Assembly (NCBI GenBank): GCA_031213475.1
Contig: JARUPZ010000012.1
Coordinates: forward strand, 8,886,727 to 8,950,726
DNA length: 64,000 nt
Source: Nereocystis luetkeana
Taxonomy: Eukaryota > Sar > Phaeophyceae > Laminariales > Laminariaceae
Direction of reading: 5' to 3'
How positions within the stretch are numbered: the stretch's first letter is position 1; every line of letters begins with the position of its first letter. Position numbers and translations under genes: made by a program. Under the pieces are notes generated by a model. It saw only the letters and a list, made by a program, of their open reading frames with translations. It did no database searches and was not told the origin of the DNA. Shown in pieces: positions 32,313-44,810 of this stretch.

Positions 32313-35300
32313 ATGTTCAACCTCCTCAAGACGGCCGGTGTGGCATTACTGGTGGTTGCCTCCAGTGCCCTGGCAGCAGACGTGAGGATACGACTCTTGG
32401 GGGTTTAGCTATGCAGAGTTGGGGTGTGTTGGGGGAGTCGGCAGGAAACTGGTAGAGAACAATCTACTGCTGCTGGCTGTAGATTTGGACAAGATGGAGC
32501 CCTCCGATTGCTTCCTCGGGTTTTGTCCCGGCTAGGCTATGCGCCCATCAAAGCAGACACTCTGCCTTGAGGCACCCGCCCGCGACCAGCTGCGGTGCTC
32601 AACTCTAGGGTCGGCTTCCTACGCTGTTTTCGCTCGCACATGGAAGATCAGGCCGTGTTTGCTCACTTTCGTTGTTGGGGTGCGGGCAAACGCAACCAGC
32701 ACCGCGCGCTGCCATCGAATGTGACCCTTCTATCCGACGAGGTGGCAGCAATCCCCGGCTAGCTCGGGGAGATGCAGAGGCGGGGTCGCCCCAGGCCCGC
32801 GTGCTTGCTGTAGGGGGTTTCCCCTCGGCTTGGATCGACGTTTCGCAGACAACGATATCCGTACCAAGATGTCGATTTGCCTGATTGCGGGCGGTGTCGT
32901 GTGGTTTATTTATTTCGGAACGTCTTGGCGGTGCCGCTGTTTCACTGCGGTCTTGCACTCTATTCTCTATATACTTACCAGCGTGAATTGTTGCTGTGTG
33001 GAGGACCGTTCCCCTTCTGTTCTGGGTTGCACAATTAATACTGTCATTCAAAGGGACATCGATCACGGAACTAGACACCATTAATATTACGGGGGACTGT
33101 AGTTAATAGGACCAAATAATTGTCAGTAAAAATGGTCAAATATATATACTTTCATGTATACCATAGGTCCTATTAACTATGGTCCCCCGTAAATAGTAGA
33201 AAGTACAGCAGCAGGCCACACCTACTGCTAGGTGCTCGTGTTCATGCATACCTGGAACTCGTACTCGAATGTATACGGAGCAATCTGCCAGTGCCGGCCC
33301 GTCGCAAGCCTGAGGTTCCGCCGGTCTCAGCGCCCGGCTAATTGTTGTCTTCCCCCCCCCACCCCCCCTTTACTGTTGATGCAATAGAAAGATAGTGTGT
33401 GCTTGCTCTGCGCAGCGCTGATTGCTGTGCTTGTGCTGTTGCGTCGATACCACCTCATGCTACATGCCACGTACAGCAGTAATAGTAACTCTCCCCTTTC
33501 CCTTCTCGCCTTGTGCTCGTCCGTCTTTACGCTGTGTACTGCTGCTGCTGCTGTACCCCCGACCTGTGGTACGATGACTTCTGAATGACTTCTGTGTCCT
33601 GTTCATCCGATGGATCGGTGTGATGGTGGTGTGACTCGCGTCCGTCCGTCCACCATCCAAACATCTTCCCGGCCTACTGCTACTGCTACGACCACTGCTG
33701 GTGCCACGACTGCTGCTGGTGCTGCTGCTGCTGCTGCCGCTGCTGCTGCCACGACCGCCGCTACGACTACTGCTATCGTACGACATGGTCTGCTGCTGGT
33801 ACTGCTACTCCCGCTGTACGATTTGTTCTGACATCAGATCCCCGAGGAGGATGGTGTCCTCGTGCTCGACCCGTCCAACTTCGCGGACGCCGTCGCCCAG
33901 GTGCGTCTCAGTGCGGTGTACTTAATGTTCTATTAATAGTGCGGTGCTCTGGGGTGCGGTGCAATGCCGCACGCAGCAGTGCGGCGTGGTGGTATGGTAC
34001 TCTAGCGCGGTGGTGTGCCGTGCTTGTGTTGTCGGTTGTAGTGGTTTGTTGGTTGATCCCGCAGCAGCATCGTTGTCATATTTCAGATTACCGGCAGCAA
34101 ACGTGTCGGGATCGACGTTTCCTCCTATATATTTCGCTCGATTCGCCTCCTGCTAGCACAAGTCTCATGCGCATCTCTAGACCGCAAGGATTAGCAGGTA
34201 CCGGTCCCTATCTATATACGGCAGCAACTCGCCATTCGTACCAGGTACGTCCTACGACAGCATCACGTACGTCTGCGTGAATAACAGCGGTACTTTCGGA
34301 CGGACTTCCGACATCCTATTGTAGTGTACGTCGGGCGGGGCTGGGGCGGGCATGCGTTTCGATTCAGGTCCGGTGCCTATGCGTATGTGCATGCATGCAC
34401 ATGTTATACCAACCTACTTGATCGTACATGCTGACTGCTGTATAATCTGTAATGATGGGTGTTACATAGTATGAATAGGATGATCTGTTTCGGCAAGTTC
34501 GTCCGGGTTATAAAATGCTGGGACTGCTCTTTCTTGCGCGTGTGTGGCGCGCAACGAGCAACCCTATTTTACGGCATTCGGCGGTAGGCAGTGGTACCCT
34601 TGACCTGATACTCGTACAGCAGCTGTCATTTTCGTTTCGAGGTGATACATCCCTGTTACCGGTACTGCCTCGTTATATATTCGGTAACGTCGCGTAGCTT
34701 GTCTCTGTTGGGTTGGTTTCTGACGACTTTTTTTATTTAGGCAGGTCTTGCAGAACGTCGTGAGTTTTTTTTTTCGGTTTTTCTGTCCTTGTCGTTCGCG
34801 CAAAGGTGAAGGGAGTGTGGCATTTGACTTAAACCCCTCCAGAACTGCAGTCCCGTTTTGGGGACAAAAATTACAACATATTTGACTGGTTTGTCGCCAT
34901 AACGGGACTCTGCAGTCCTAAAAGGGTTGAAAGGGATTCTGCAGTTCCTGAAAGGTATCAAATACAATATTTATACCAGTACCTGATACTATTTTTACAG
35001 TCCCGACGATATTATCATACGAATACCGGCACGCACGCCCCCTCCCCCCCGCAGTCCCCCCCCCCTCCTTACCTTTTCCTTTCCCCTCGGCGCCCCCCCC
35101 ATTTTCTCGGACTACGAAACGTGCTTTCTTCCGTTTCGTGCGTCCCTCCCTCCCTCCCTCCCCCCGTCCCTCCCTCCTGCTGCGCGATGTACTGCAGAAC
35201 CCCACCCTCATGGTGGAGTTCTACGCGCCGTGGTGCGGACACTGCAAGAAGCTCGCACCGGAGTACGTCAAGGCGGCGGAGGCCCTCGCCAAGTCCGACC

Positions 35301-38300
35301 TTAAGATCGCGAAGGTGCGTCGGTCATGCTGTCGGCAGTCATGCTGTCGGCGTCGACCACACCCATGCACGCTGGGCGCTGGGTGATTTGGATGGTCTAA
35401 CGTCTAAGCTAATGTGTGCTGCCGGTTTTTCATCGCGCCTCAACTCACGAGGGCGAGGCGTCTTTTTTCCTTTCCACAGAAAGAGCGTAGTTGCAGTCCT
35501 TTTGACATCGTTTGGCATAACTGGAAGTGCCGTCGCGTACCGAGTGGGCTGGGCGTGTCATGTCACGAACTGCCGTCCACGAAGCCTAATTGCAGTCCGC
35601 AGACAGTGTTGAACTAATAATGGCACCGGAAAACCGTCTTTGCTAGTCTGTCGTGTACTATATAACGAGTTGTAAACGGTTGAATACAAGTAGTGTGTAT
35701 TCAGCGACGTCGGCCCTTGCCTTCCTCCTCCCCCTGATCCCTCCCCCCCCCCTCGCGCGCGCGTTTCTTTCTCCCTGGAAACCCCTCAAACTGGCAGGTG
35801 GACTGCGACGCGCACAAGGACCTCGGGAAGGACTACGGCGTGAGCGGGTTCCCCACCCTGAAGCTCCTGAAGGACGGCAAGCCTCAGGACTACAACGGAG
35901 GCCGAACGACCGATGACATCGTCAAGTTCGTCCTCAAGAAGTCTGGACCCGCCGCCAAGGTGAATGAATACACGCAAAATGCTAACAGCGTAAAGCGCGA
36001 TACGTTTCAAGATTGTATGTGCCTTGTGCACCACTTTCGATTTTTTTTTTCCTGGGCCGTCCGAAAACAAAGGGAAACACTTGAACACACACACCATGTA
36101 CATATTTTTATATACCCATGTATATTTTTATATACCAGTATACAAATCATATGGCGGCCTTGGAATACGTCCGCGTACGTAATATTCTACTTGAACGTAA
36201 TATAAAACCCGAGGTACGCGCGATGGAAGTACTTATCTCGTATCACACACAGCTCGTAAATGCCCGATTGTCGACATCTCACAGCTATTGTTTCGTATTT
36301 TTTGTGAAATGTACACATGAGAAGCACGTTTCTCCCGCTTCTCACCCACCTTCTACACCCATTTTTTTTTCGTGTGTCGTTCGGAGGCATTTTTGTTTTT
36401 AACCGCCTTTGTTTTCGTGTCATTACCGTTTTTTTTTTTGTAATATCACCCCGTCTTTTTTGGTGTTGGTTCAGACCATCACCACCGTGGAGGAGGCTAA
36501 GGCCTTCGAGGCGGAGGGCGAGGCTGTCGTGATCGGGCTTTTCTCGAAGACTGACTCCGAGCAGGCCAAGGCCTTCATGTCCGCCGCCTCCGGCGTGGAC
36601 CGCCTTCCCTTCGCCATCTCCTCTTCCAAGGAGGTGAGCTCACGTCATACAACATACTACATATTTTACAAGTACAGGACAACTCGTAGTAAAAAAACCA
36701 GGAAAGAGAACAGGCCGGCTGAGATGTACAGGACCAAAATATATTGGAGAACCGTGACAGTTGAGGTAGTTAATGGTGTGTACCAGTTTTACTGATCGGG
36801 CTTTTCACGGGTCATGACCCGAGCCGTAGGTCGGGCCGTTTTTTTTCAAATCTCACTGGTCGAGACGGGCCGGGTCGGGTCACCAGGTTTTAGTTTACAT
36901 TCTCACGGGTCGGGTCTGGTCGGGTCGGTTCGGGTCGGGGTGGACCGCCCTTGCCGGACCCGACCGGACCCGACCCGCGATACAATCCATATTATTTGGA
37001 CACCCGACAGCGGCGTATAGTGTAAAAATCAGGATTTGAAATTGGAACTATGGTTGAAAACGATGGTTGGGGGAGAGCATTAATTTATCCATTTGTCTTG
37101 ACCTGTTTTTAAGCGTGTAGACCGACTAACCCGCCCCTCCCCGGCTCTGGGTATCACCTCTTCCAAGGAAGGTTATATCTGGTATGTTTAACATGAAGAG
37201 AGTACAGAGAGTGCATGCATCCCTGGCTTTGACTCACCTTTACTTGCGTCCACTTCATGGTACACTCTCGAGTTTCCCCCCCCCCACCCTTGGTTAGACG
37301 GAGTTCAGTTGCCGTTCGCACCCTGCCGTATGACGGAAGGTATATAGCCCGAGGCAGAGAGGCGACGAAATAATGAAAACATGGATCATACAACAGGGCG
37401 TGCGCCACGACTCATTTCCATGGTATGTATGTGCTTACGACTTTTTATGACGTCATTTTTTTTCCTCCCTCCTCCCTCCCCCCCCTCCCTCTCTCACAAT
37501 CCCCTCTCCCCCCCCCTCCACTCCCGTACTCCCCATCTCCCCCCCCCCTATCCCCGCCTTCCCAAGTGCAGGTGCTGAAGGCGTACGACGCGTCTAAGGT
37601 GGACAAGGTTGTGGTCATGAAGGAGTTCGACGAGAAGAAGGCCGCCATGGACGCCGGCAAAGCCACCACCGCGGTGAGCAAAACGCAAAAACAAAAAAAA
37701 TGAAATGACGAGCCGAGCAAGCGCGCGCGTAAGTAAGTCCGTTCGTTCGTTCGTTAGTTCCCTCTATTCGTGGCTTATTTTTCGTCATTTGGGTTGGTAT
37801 TTTTTTTTTTTTTACGGGGAGGGCATAGTAAATAGAACCTACGGCAGTAAGTACACTCCAAAAAAAATGTACTTGCACCATTTTTACCAACAATAATTGG
37901 TCCTGTTTACTACAGTCCCCCGTAAGCACCAGGTGCTCTGTATTCCGGGAGTGACGGCTCCGATCAATGGAGAGAGGAGGTGTCGAGGTGGGGTGGTGCG
38001 TACGCGCGCGTGCGTGCTCATGGTGTTGTTTGTATGGGTGGTCTTGCGTACGTACCTCGCTTTTTTTTTTAGCTGTTTCGTCCTGCATTTCCCTCGCGTT
38101 GGCATGCCGCTGTGTGCCTGGTCTTGCGTCCCTCGCGTCCATTTGACCCGCTGCCCTTCGTTGCGTTCCTCGCTTTTATTTTAACCTGTTGTGTTGTTTC
38201 TTGTGTCCTATTACTAGGAGGACATCGAGGAATTCGTGGAATCTTCTTCGATGCGCCTCGTGACCACCTTCTCGGCCGAGTCGTCCGCTGCTATCTTCGG

Positions 38301-41300
38301 CGGCAACATCAAGGTGATAACAAGTATTTCCTGCTGGCTTGGTACATATTTCGCGTTGCGAATGAATTCATCACTTGGACTGATTGAAAGGCCTTGTCTG
38401 TATCGCCCAGGAAACTTTTTTCTTTGCGCACTGCACACGTACGACGACATCATGTTTTTTTTCCCTGTGTTGTATTTTTGTGTGGTTGGTGTTGTGTACT
38501 GTTGTGGCAGGTGTATTTTTTCAACATCTGGCGACAGCAGTTATTATATGCTGCTACGAGTATGATAATGTCCGTTTCTTACGCTTTTTTTTCGGTCGAA
38601 ATTTCGGCAGGTGCACATGCTCTACATGTCCGACGCCAGCTCCGCCCCTTTCGAGGGACACATCGCTTCCCTGACCAAGGTGAAGAAACCCTGCGATTTC
38701 CGCTCAACTTTCGACTGGACTGTATTGTATGATTGGTTACTGGTGGTGCTTTCTGTGTGCGGACAGCGTTTTACCGGGGGGGGGGGGGGGGGGGGGGAGG
38801 GAGGGAAGACATGGCACGTGTGATCACGGAAGAGAGTTGATGGAAGGTCTCCCGAGCGATACAGCTTATGCGAGTTTAACTGGCAAGCAAACAAACAGTA
38901 TATCGAAACCATGTAATTATAACGACAAATATTTCTATTTTTAAGAATGTGCTTCGTAAACTATTATCTTCTTTATAATCTCATAGGAAAACATTGAATG
39001 CGTTCATACGGTCGTCCTGACAGGCAGTATTTTCTTTACTTTGATTTTCGCTCCCATTCCCAACCTGTGTCTCGTCTTGCTTGATTGTTTGCTTGGCTTG
39101 CTGCTTTTTTTTTTTACTCCAGACTAACTCCTTTTTTTTTCGTGTATGCTTTATCGTCATCCCCAAATAATCGCAGGTGGCTGAGAAGAACCGCGGAAAG
39201 CTTCTGCACGTGCACGTACCCCACACCGAGGACCGTGTGCTCCAGTACTTCGGCGCCAAGGAAGAGAGCCTGCCCATGGTCGTCATCGCCGACATGACCT
39301 CCAACAGCGCCATCAAGAAGTACATGTGAGTTTTCGTTGTCCAGACTTGCTTTCGATAAGCCGATGTTTTTTTTTTTTTTTTTATATTCGATACGACGTA
39401 CCTGTAAGCAGCAGTGGTGCCATCCATGGTACCGGTATGCGCCGTCCGCCAACAATACTGGCACTAAAACCGACAATACCGGCATTGGACCGACAATACC
39501 GGCACATATTGTTGCGGCAACCGGTACTAAACCAACAATACCGGCACTAAACCGACAATACCGGCGTTGGACCGACAATACCGGCACATATTGTAGCGGC
39601 AACCGGCACTAAACCAACAATACCGGCACTAAACCGACAATACCGTACCGATATATTACCTGGTACGATAATAACGTACCGACCCCCCCGACAACTTGAC
39701 CCCCCCCCCCCCCCCCCCCTTCTCGATATATTACTCGGTACGATAATACCCTACCGTTCCCCCCCAAGAATCCGACCCCCCCCCCCCCCCCCCCCTCCTA
39801 TGTATCACCCCCTCAGCTTCGACGGTGAGATCAACGACGCCAACCTGTTGGCGTTTGAAGAGAAGTTCTTCAAGGGTGACCTGTCCCCCTCGCTCAAATC
39901 CGAGGAGCCTTCGGACGAGGACACCGCCGAGCCCGTCAAGGTGCTGAAGGGGAAGAGCTTCTCCAAGCTCGTGCTCGAGAACGGTGAGTGACCCGCTCCG
40001 CTCCGGCCCCTGCGACGACTGCCGGCTTGGCTGTTACGGGGGGGGGGGGGGGGCGTACCAGAGTTGGTAGGCAGGACCCATCCATGATGATGCACACAGT
40101 TGCCTGAATGTTGCGGTATGTATTTACGGAGCATGTTTGGTCCTGATTTTTGTGTTCCCCCGTCAAAGCACCGGGTATGGGAGTGCTGTGCGTGCGGCCG
40201 AAGTATCCCACACGTGAGCTTGCAAAGAGGAGTGTTATTTAGCCTCGCCAAGTCCCATACGCGTCGGCAGCATCAGCAGCAGCAGCTATATATGTATATA
40301 TTATACTTGTAGCAAAGGCGCTCATTTTTTCGAGAAACCACGGTTTCCGTGTTGAGTGAATGGTGGTTTTGTTTGGTGCGAGGTATCAGCCGTGCAAATG
40401 CACCCTCGTAGCCGCAAAGGGACTATTGATTGATTGATTGATTGGTTGATACATGCACAATGTGACGTGAAGCGATGAGTAGAAGAAAGTGTTGTATATT
40501 TATCGCGCCGTGGTTGGGAGGGGGGAGGAGAGACTGCCTGCTTCGTGACTGACTGACCCCGGATCTTGGTTTACATATAATATAGTAGGTGTACTCGGGG
40601 GGACCATGGTAAATAAGACCAAATATTGTTGGTAAAAATAAGGAAATACATATATAGGTTTTAATCTTTACCGTAGATCCTGTTTACAATGGTCTCCCGT
40701 ACTATTAATAGGGAGAGGGAAACAGGGCGAAAAAAGTAAACGAGATAAAAAAAAATAAAGGAACTAAAAAACGTTGATGTCGGAAAAAACCCCGTCCAGC
40801 TCTAGTCCCAAGCAGTTTTATCCGCAAAAAGCAGCCGCAGAGGGGGCTAGTAAAAGTTGAAAAAATAAAAAGTGCGGCAACATGGTCTATCTACTGCTGT
40901 ATATATTTGCAGCAACGCATAGCAACAAACACGTTTGTTTGTTTAACCTCTTGAATACGGATGCGCCATCGATGCTCACCCCCCCTTCCCCCGTCGGTGT
41001 CTTTTTGTGTGCACGCAGACAAGGACGTTCTCGTGGAGTTCTACGCGCCGTGGTGCGGACACTGTAAGGCGCTCGCACCCAAGTACGACGACCTCGCGGC
41101 CAAGCTGGAGGGAGTGGACTCGGTGGTTATCGCCAAGATGGACTCGACGGAGAACGAGATCGACATCGCGGGGGTAAGTCGCTTCCTGCTCTGTTCTGTC
41201 TGTTTTCGTGCGGGGGCGGAGACGGGGAGGGGAGGGGGGGGGCTGGTGGGGTAGGAGGGCTCTTTCTGATTTTGGTTGTATGTATTGAGCCCCGACCGCT

Positions 41301-43198
41301 TTTTTTTGAGTTGGTGGCGATATCTGTTGTCTGGTATCTGGGACGAGAATGTATTTGCTGTCCATTGGCTGTTCTCTTATGACACTGTACTTTCGTTTTG
41401 TTTTCATTACCAGGTGTACGATACAAACGTGCTGGAATGCTATTTTTGTACTGTATGTACAGAGAGTCCCGTTTTTCTGCAAGTTCATTTTCTGATTGTG
41501 TAATATCTGCTTTTTTTCCCTGGTACCGCGCAAATCGCGTTGAGGCTTTCCCATTAGCAATTGCCATCGTGTTTTCAACCCTTTTAGGACTGCAGTCCCG
41601 TTTTTGGGGACAAATTACTTACTAATTTGACTAGTTTGTCCCCAAAACGGGACTGCGGTTGCTAAAAGGGTTAATGCCGTTTGATAAGACCCTTTTGCTT
41701 TCTTTCGTCCTCTCTCACCGCTTCCTTCCGCTTTGTTTCGTAAATTTATATATCTGCAGGTGGAGGTGTCGGGGTTCCCTACTCTGTTCTTCTTCCCGGG
41801 CAAGTCGAAGGACACCCCCCTCCAGTATCAGGGCGCACGCGAGACAGAAGACCTCGCCAAGTTCATCATGGAGAAGGTGCGTCGATGGACGACGGCTTTG
41901 GTATTCGTCTCCTGCATCGAGTACGGAATGGCTATTACGGGGGGCCATAGTTACTATGACCAAATATTGTTTGTAAAAATGGTCAAATATATAGGTTTTT
42001 ATGTATACCATAGGTCCTATTAACTATGGTCCCCCGTAATAGCGGGTTTAGTTTACCCCCATTGTAGTCTAACTCGCGTGTATTATGTGGCAGTGCAATT
42101 CGTCTGTCGAGTTGAGGGCATGTTGGATGGGGCACCTCTCATTTCTTGCACGTACATGTCATGCGCACTGTCTACCTGAAGTGTTACGTGATTCATCGCC
42201 TCTCGGTGTCCTCGTATCGCAGTTCTTTCGTGCTTGTGTGCCTCTTGTGTACCAGTACCTGGTGGCTCGAATGTGATGGTTGAAGAATGCTATGAATAGA
42301 TCCGATTCATCGCGTTTTCAAATCATTTTGTCAGCTCTTGTTTCTCTTACTACCCTGGACTCGATGTAAATTCCATCACCTTTTATAACGATCGGTCGCT
42401 TGTCGTTTCCCTACTTTTTTTTTTTCTTGTTCGATTTGTCTAGTTTGTTTCTTTTTTCGCTTTGATTTGTTACTTTTCGTTTCCCTATTTAATAGATTGT
42501 GTATGTCGTGCCTGTCGTATCTAGTATGATGACATGGCATTGCATTGCCAACGGCTGTGCTTGCTGCATACGTGGCAACGTAGTATCTCTGTGGCGTAGC
42601 TTTGTAACCACAGAACTTGTATCTCTTCTAGGATTAAAGAATCGGCACGGACACTGGTTGTGCTGGATGTCGACGGGTAGAAAGAACGGTTTACTGTGAA
42701 GAACACACACACACACACTATCCTCATCCTCTTTGTTTGTTCGTGCTTGTAACCTCTTGCAATACGATTCACCGCCCCTCGATGGCCACCTGATGACGGA
42801 TAGAATCCCATGCTTCGTACGTACGCGTTCGTTTGCCTCTCGTTCACCCTAATACGGTGTGCTGTCTCTTCGTGCATACCTCTACTATGTTTCATCTCGT
42901 GATTCATTGCCTCTACAGGCGATGTTTCTGTACTTGAAAAAAATGCGCAGAATTTTCCTCGAAACTCATTTTTCTTACTCTCGCGCTTTTTACATGTATA
43001 CCTCCAAGATGGTTGATCGCCTGTGGTTTTTGCCCTCTTCTGGTCACGGGTGTTTTTTTTTTTTCATCGCGAGTGTAGTATTGCGCGAGTGATTCAACTG
43101 GCCCTCTCTTCCCATCGCCCACCTGTGTGTACCCCCAGGCTTCCACGCCGTTCAAGTTGGATGGCATCGAATCGACAGAGGCACACGAGGAGCTCTAA
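32313..43198 (+). CDS. PDI: Protein disulfide isomerase, 13 exons, 494 aa
   Basis: ER-lumen enzyme that forms, breaks and reshuffles disulfides in secretory proteins. Exons: 32313-32381, 33838-33900, 35198-35314, 35798-35959, 36475-36633, 37572-37673, 38218-38313, 38611-38679, 39177-39325, 39817-39983, 41019-41173, 41760-41876, 43139-43198. All introns are GT-AG, and the joined frame is 1485 nt with no internal stop. Residues 1-21 are a signal peptide ending in ALA. Thioredoxin domain a has APWCGHCK (Cys57, Cys60) and cis-Pro102 in GFPT. Residues about 138-360 fit the redox-inactive b and b' domains. Domain a' has a second APWCGHCK (Cys397, Cys400) and GFPT at Pro443. An acidic linker near 350-362 ([11 protein letters not shown]) precedes a'. 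The protein ends HEEL, a KDEL-type retrieval signal. The length is normal for classical PDI. Introns hold MITEs, a fold-back repeat and a minisatellite. Exon joins are inferred from frame and family fit, without transcripts. Confidence 0.96.
33087..33192. mobile_element. Family A MITE in PDI intron 1
   Basis: TTACGGGGGACTGTAG to GGTCCCCCGTAA, TA at the left. Confidence 0.9.
33540..33815. repeat. CTG/CTR-rich tract in PDI intron 1
   Basis: GCTGCTGCTGCTGTACC, then CTGCTACTGCTACGACC and GCTGCTGCTGCTGCTGCC, ending just before exon 2. Confidence 0.8.
34829..34930. mobile_element. Family C MITE in PDI intron 2
   Basis: TTAAACCCCTCCAGAACTGCAG to GCAGTCCTAAAAGGGTTGAA. Confidence 0.85.
36797..36990. 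repeat. Family D fold-back repeat in PDI intron 5
   Basis: GGGCTTTTCACGGGTCATG at the left and GGTCGGGTCGGTTCGGGTCG in the middle, then ACCCGACCGGACCCGACCCG. Confidence 0.78.
37812..37925. mobile_element. Family A MITE in PDI intron 6
   Basis: TTACGGGGAGGGCATAG to AGTCCCCCGTAA. The left border is a T run. Confidence 0.85.
38777..38798. repeat. G run in PDI intron 8
   Basis: About 20 consecutive G, then GGAGGGAGGG. Confidence 0.9.
39440..39650. repeat. ACCGACAATACCGGCA minisatellite in PDI intron 9
   Basis: At least eight units of CCGACAATACCGGC in a higher-order pattern of about 105 bp (each ending CACATATTGT then GCGGCAACCGG). Confidence 0.85.
39697..39796. repeat. C runs at the 3' end of PDI intron 9
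   Basis: Two C runs of about 17-19 separated by TCTCGATATATTACTCGG. They probably act as the pyrimidine tract before the acceptor at 39815-39816. Confidence 0.85.
40034..40166. mobile_element. Family A relative in PDI intron 10, diverged
   Basis: TTACGGGGGG start with an expanded G run, and TGTTCCCCCGTCAA end. GGACC and GGTCC are retained. Confidence 0.55.
40490..40580 (+). mobile_element. SINE body remnant in PDI intron 10
   Basis: TTTATCGCGCCG, GGGAGGGGGGAGGAGAGACTG and GACCCCGGATCTTGG follow the SINE body order. Confidence 0.4.
40593..40701. mobile_element. Family A MITE in PDI intron 10
   Basis: ACTCGGGGGGACCATGG to GGTCTCCCGTAC. The ends are mutated in a matched way. Confidence 0.82.
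41575..41674. mobile_element. Family C MITE in PDI intron 11
   Basis: TCAACCCTTTTAGGACTGCAG to GCTAAAAGGGTTAA. Confidence 0.9.
41935..42039. mobile_element. Family A MITE in PDI intron 12
   Basis: TTACGGGGGGCCATAG to ATGGTCCCCCGTAA, TA on both sides. One of the most regular copies. Confidence 0.92.
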
Positions 43199-43800
43199 AT
43201 GTCGCCTGTAGCGGTCTATCCGAATTTGGCAGTAGGTACGCGCCACGCAGAGCAGAGTAACCAAGCGGCGGCGGTAGCGTTGGTGGGGGGTGGGGGGGGG
43301 GGGCTTCTCTGCTGACGCCATAAGCGGCTCGACCAGGTGGTGGCGGCGGGTTCTCCACGACGCATTACGCGAGAAAGTCTACCGGGGTTTGCCGTGTCAT
43401 GACTCTTGATTGATTATTATTATAGAATCAACTCAAACGTAGGCGAGGGTGGGGTACGTGGGAAGGTGCAGTTTGCAGGTGAGGGGCGAAGGGGGGCGGT
43501 AAGGGCAGCGGTGTAGTAGTCGCTGTGCGATGAGGGTCGTTGTGTATTTTTTCCCCCGTCGCGTCTGGCTCGGCTCCTTTTTCCCTCGGTACCACCGGAT
43601 GTGGTGTTGGCGTGCGGTATTAGGGGCTGGCGCGTCATCGATGCTGTTGTACTTTTTCTATTAATTTTTGTAGGTATATGACGTGCACGCTGGTTATAAT
43701 CTGCCCCCCCGCGGGCCGTCCTATTTTTGTTGTTGCTTGGTTTTCCTTCTTAGCTTGTGTGGTGCGCCGCCTTTCCTCGTTGAAAGAGGGGTGGCGTAGC
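43199..43800 (+). other. PDI 3' flank
   Basis: Likely holds the PDI 3' untranslated region. No polyadenylation signal could be assigned. Confidence 0.35.
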
Positions 43801-44057
43801 TGCGAGGTATGTGGAGGCTTGTTTGATCATCTGCGTTGGCTTGGAAGATGCTGTACAGGGCTCGGCAAGACGAGGCTTGTGCGTGTGTGTTTGCATCCCT
43901 CCCCCGGCTCGCCGCGCTTTCGGCGGCGCTGCGAGGTATGTGGAGGCTTGTTTGATCATCTGCGTTGGCTTGGAAGATGCTGTACAGGGCTCGGCAAGAC
44001 GAGGCTTGTGCGTGTGTGTTTGCATCCCTCCCCCGGCTCGCCGCGCTTTCGGCGGTC
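43801..44057. repeat. Perfect 129-bp tandem duplication
   Basis: TGCGAGGTATGTGGAGGC to CCGCGCTTTCGGCGG occurs twice, the second starting at 43930, without visible difference. The period is a multiple of three, so it lengthens a chance open frame (43678-44694). Confidence 0.93.
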
Positions 44058-44574
44058 CGACCTCTTTTTTCCTCCGGCTTTTTTTTCCTGGTGCGGGAGG
44101 AGCGGGCTTCTGGGTTGTGACGATCGATCAGACGGTCGGTGCCTCGTATTATACCGCACCTGTCTTGGCAGACGGTGCGGCGTCAGGTGTGCCGTTGGAC
44201 CAGATGCGTTCGGTAAAGCGTGCCTGGTATTACACAGCAGTAAACAGAGACTGACACCAAGGTATCTCTTGGGAGAAGATGAGCGGGGCTTTGTCGAGTG
44301 CTGTGGTGTGCCGTGGGCGTGCGGTCGGTCGAGGCTGTTGCGCTCGTTCGGGTGGGAGGCTGGCTCTGTTGTTCGTTCGACCACAACGTCAGGGACATCG
44401 GTGTTAATATTGTGGCGTATGGTGGATGTGGGGTCAAAAGGCTTTTCGTTGACGGCCATTGCTCCATCAATAATCTTGTGCTCTATCGACCCCACCACCC
44501 CCGCCTCCCGCCCCCACCCCCGCCTCCCCCCTCCCACCGGAACATTTGTGAACTCACGTAGCTGTCATCCGTGT
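44058..44574. other. Unassigned interval
   Basis: No gene recognised. Confidence 0.3.
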
Positions 44575-44810
44575 GCAAGTCCGTGTATCACAAGCGGTTC
44601 TTGGAAGATGCAGGTCACCGTCGATGCGCGACTCACCGCTTCCCTGACAACGGTTTTTCGCTTTGGTGCCAGAAATGTCGCGCCTGGTCGGTGAAAACCC
44701 GACCTGCTGCGTCCCGGCATTTTCAGGGATGCGAGCGTCTGTCTGTCTTGTGGCCATAAAACTACGGCGGCCATGCTTGATATCGAGCCACCCCCCACCC
44801 TCTTGACGTA
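44575..44810 (-). repeat. Family B 5' part, inverted, diverged
   Basis: Minus strand: GGCTCGATATCAAGCATGG, CTCGCATCCCTGAAAATGCC, GGTCGGGTTTTCACCGACC. Confidence 0.75.

Noticed and set aside
43678..44694. Longest open frame in the window, 338 codons, plus strand
   Set aside because: It is held open by a 129-bp tandem duplication and runs into an inverted family B copy. The complementary strand is open too, and no domain is visible.
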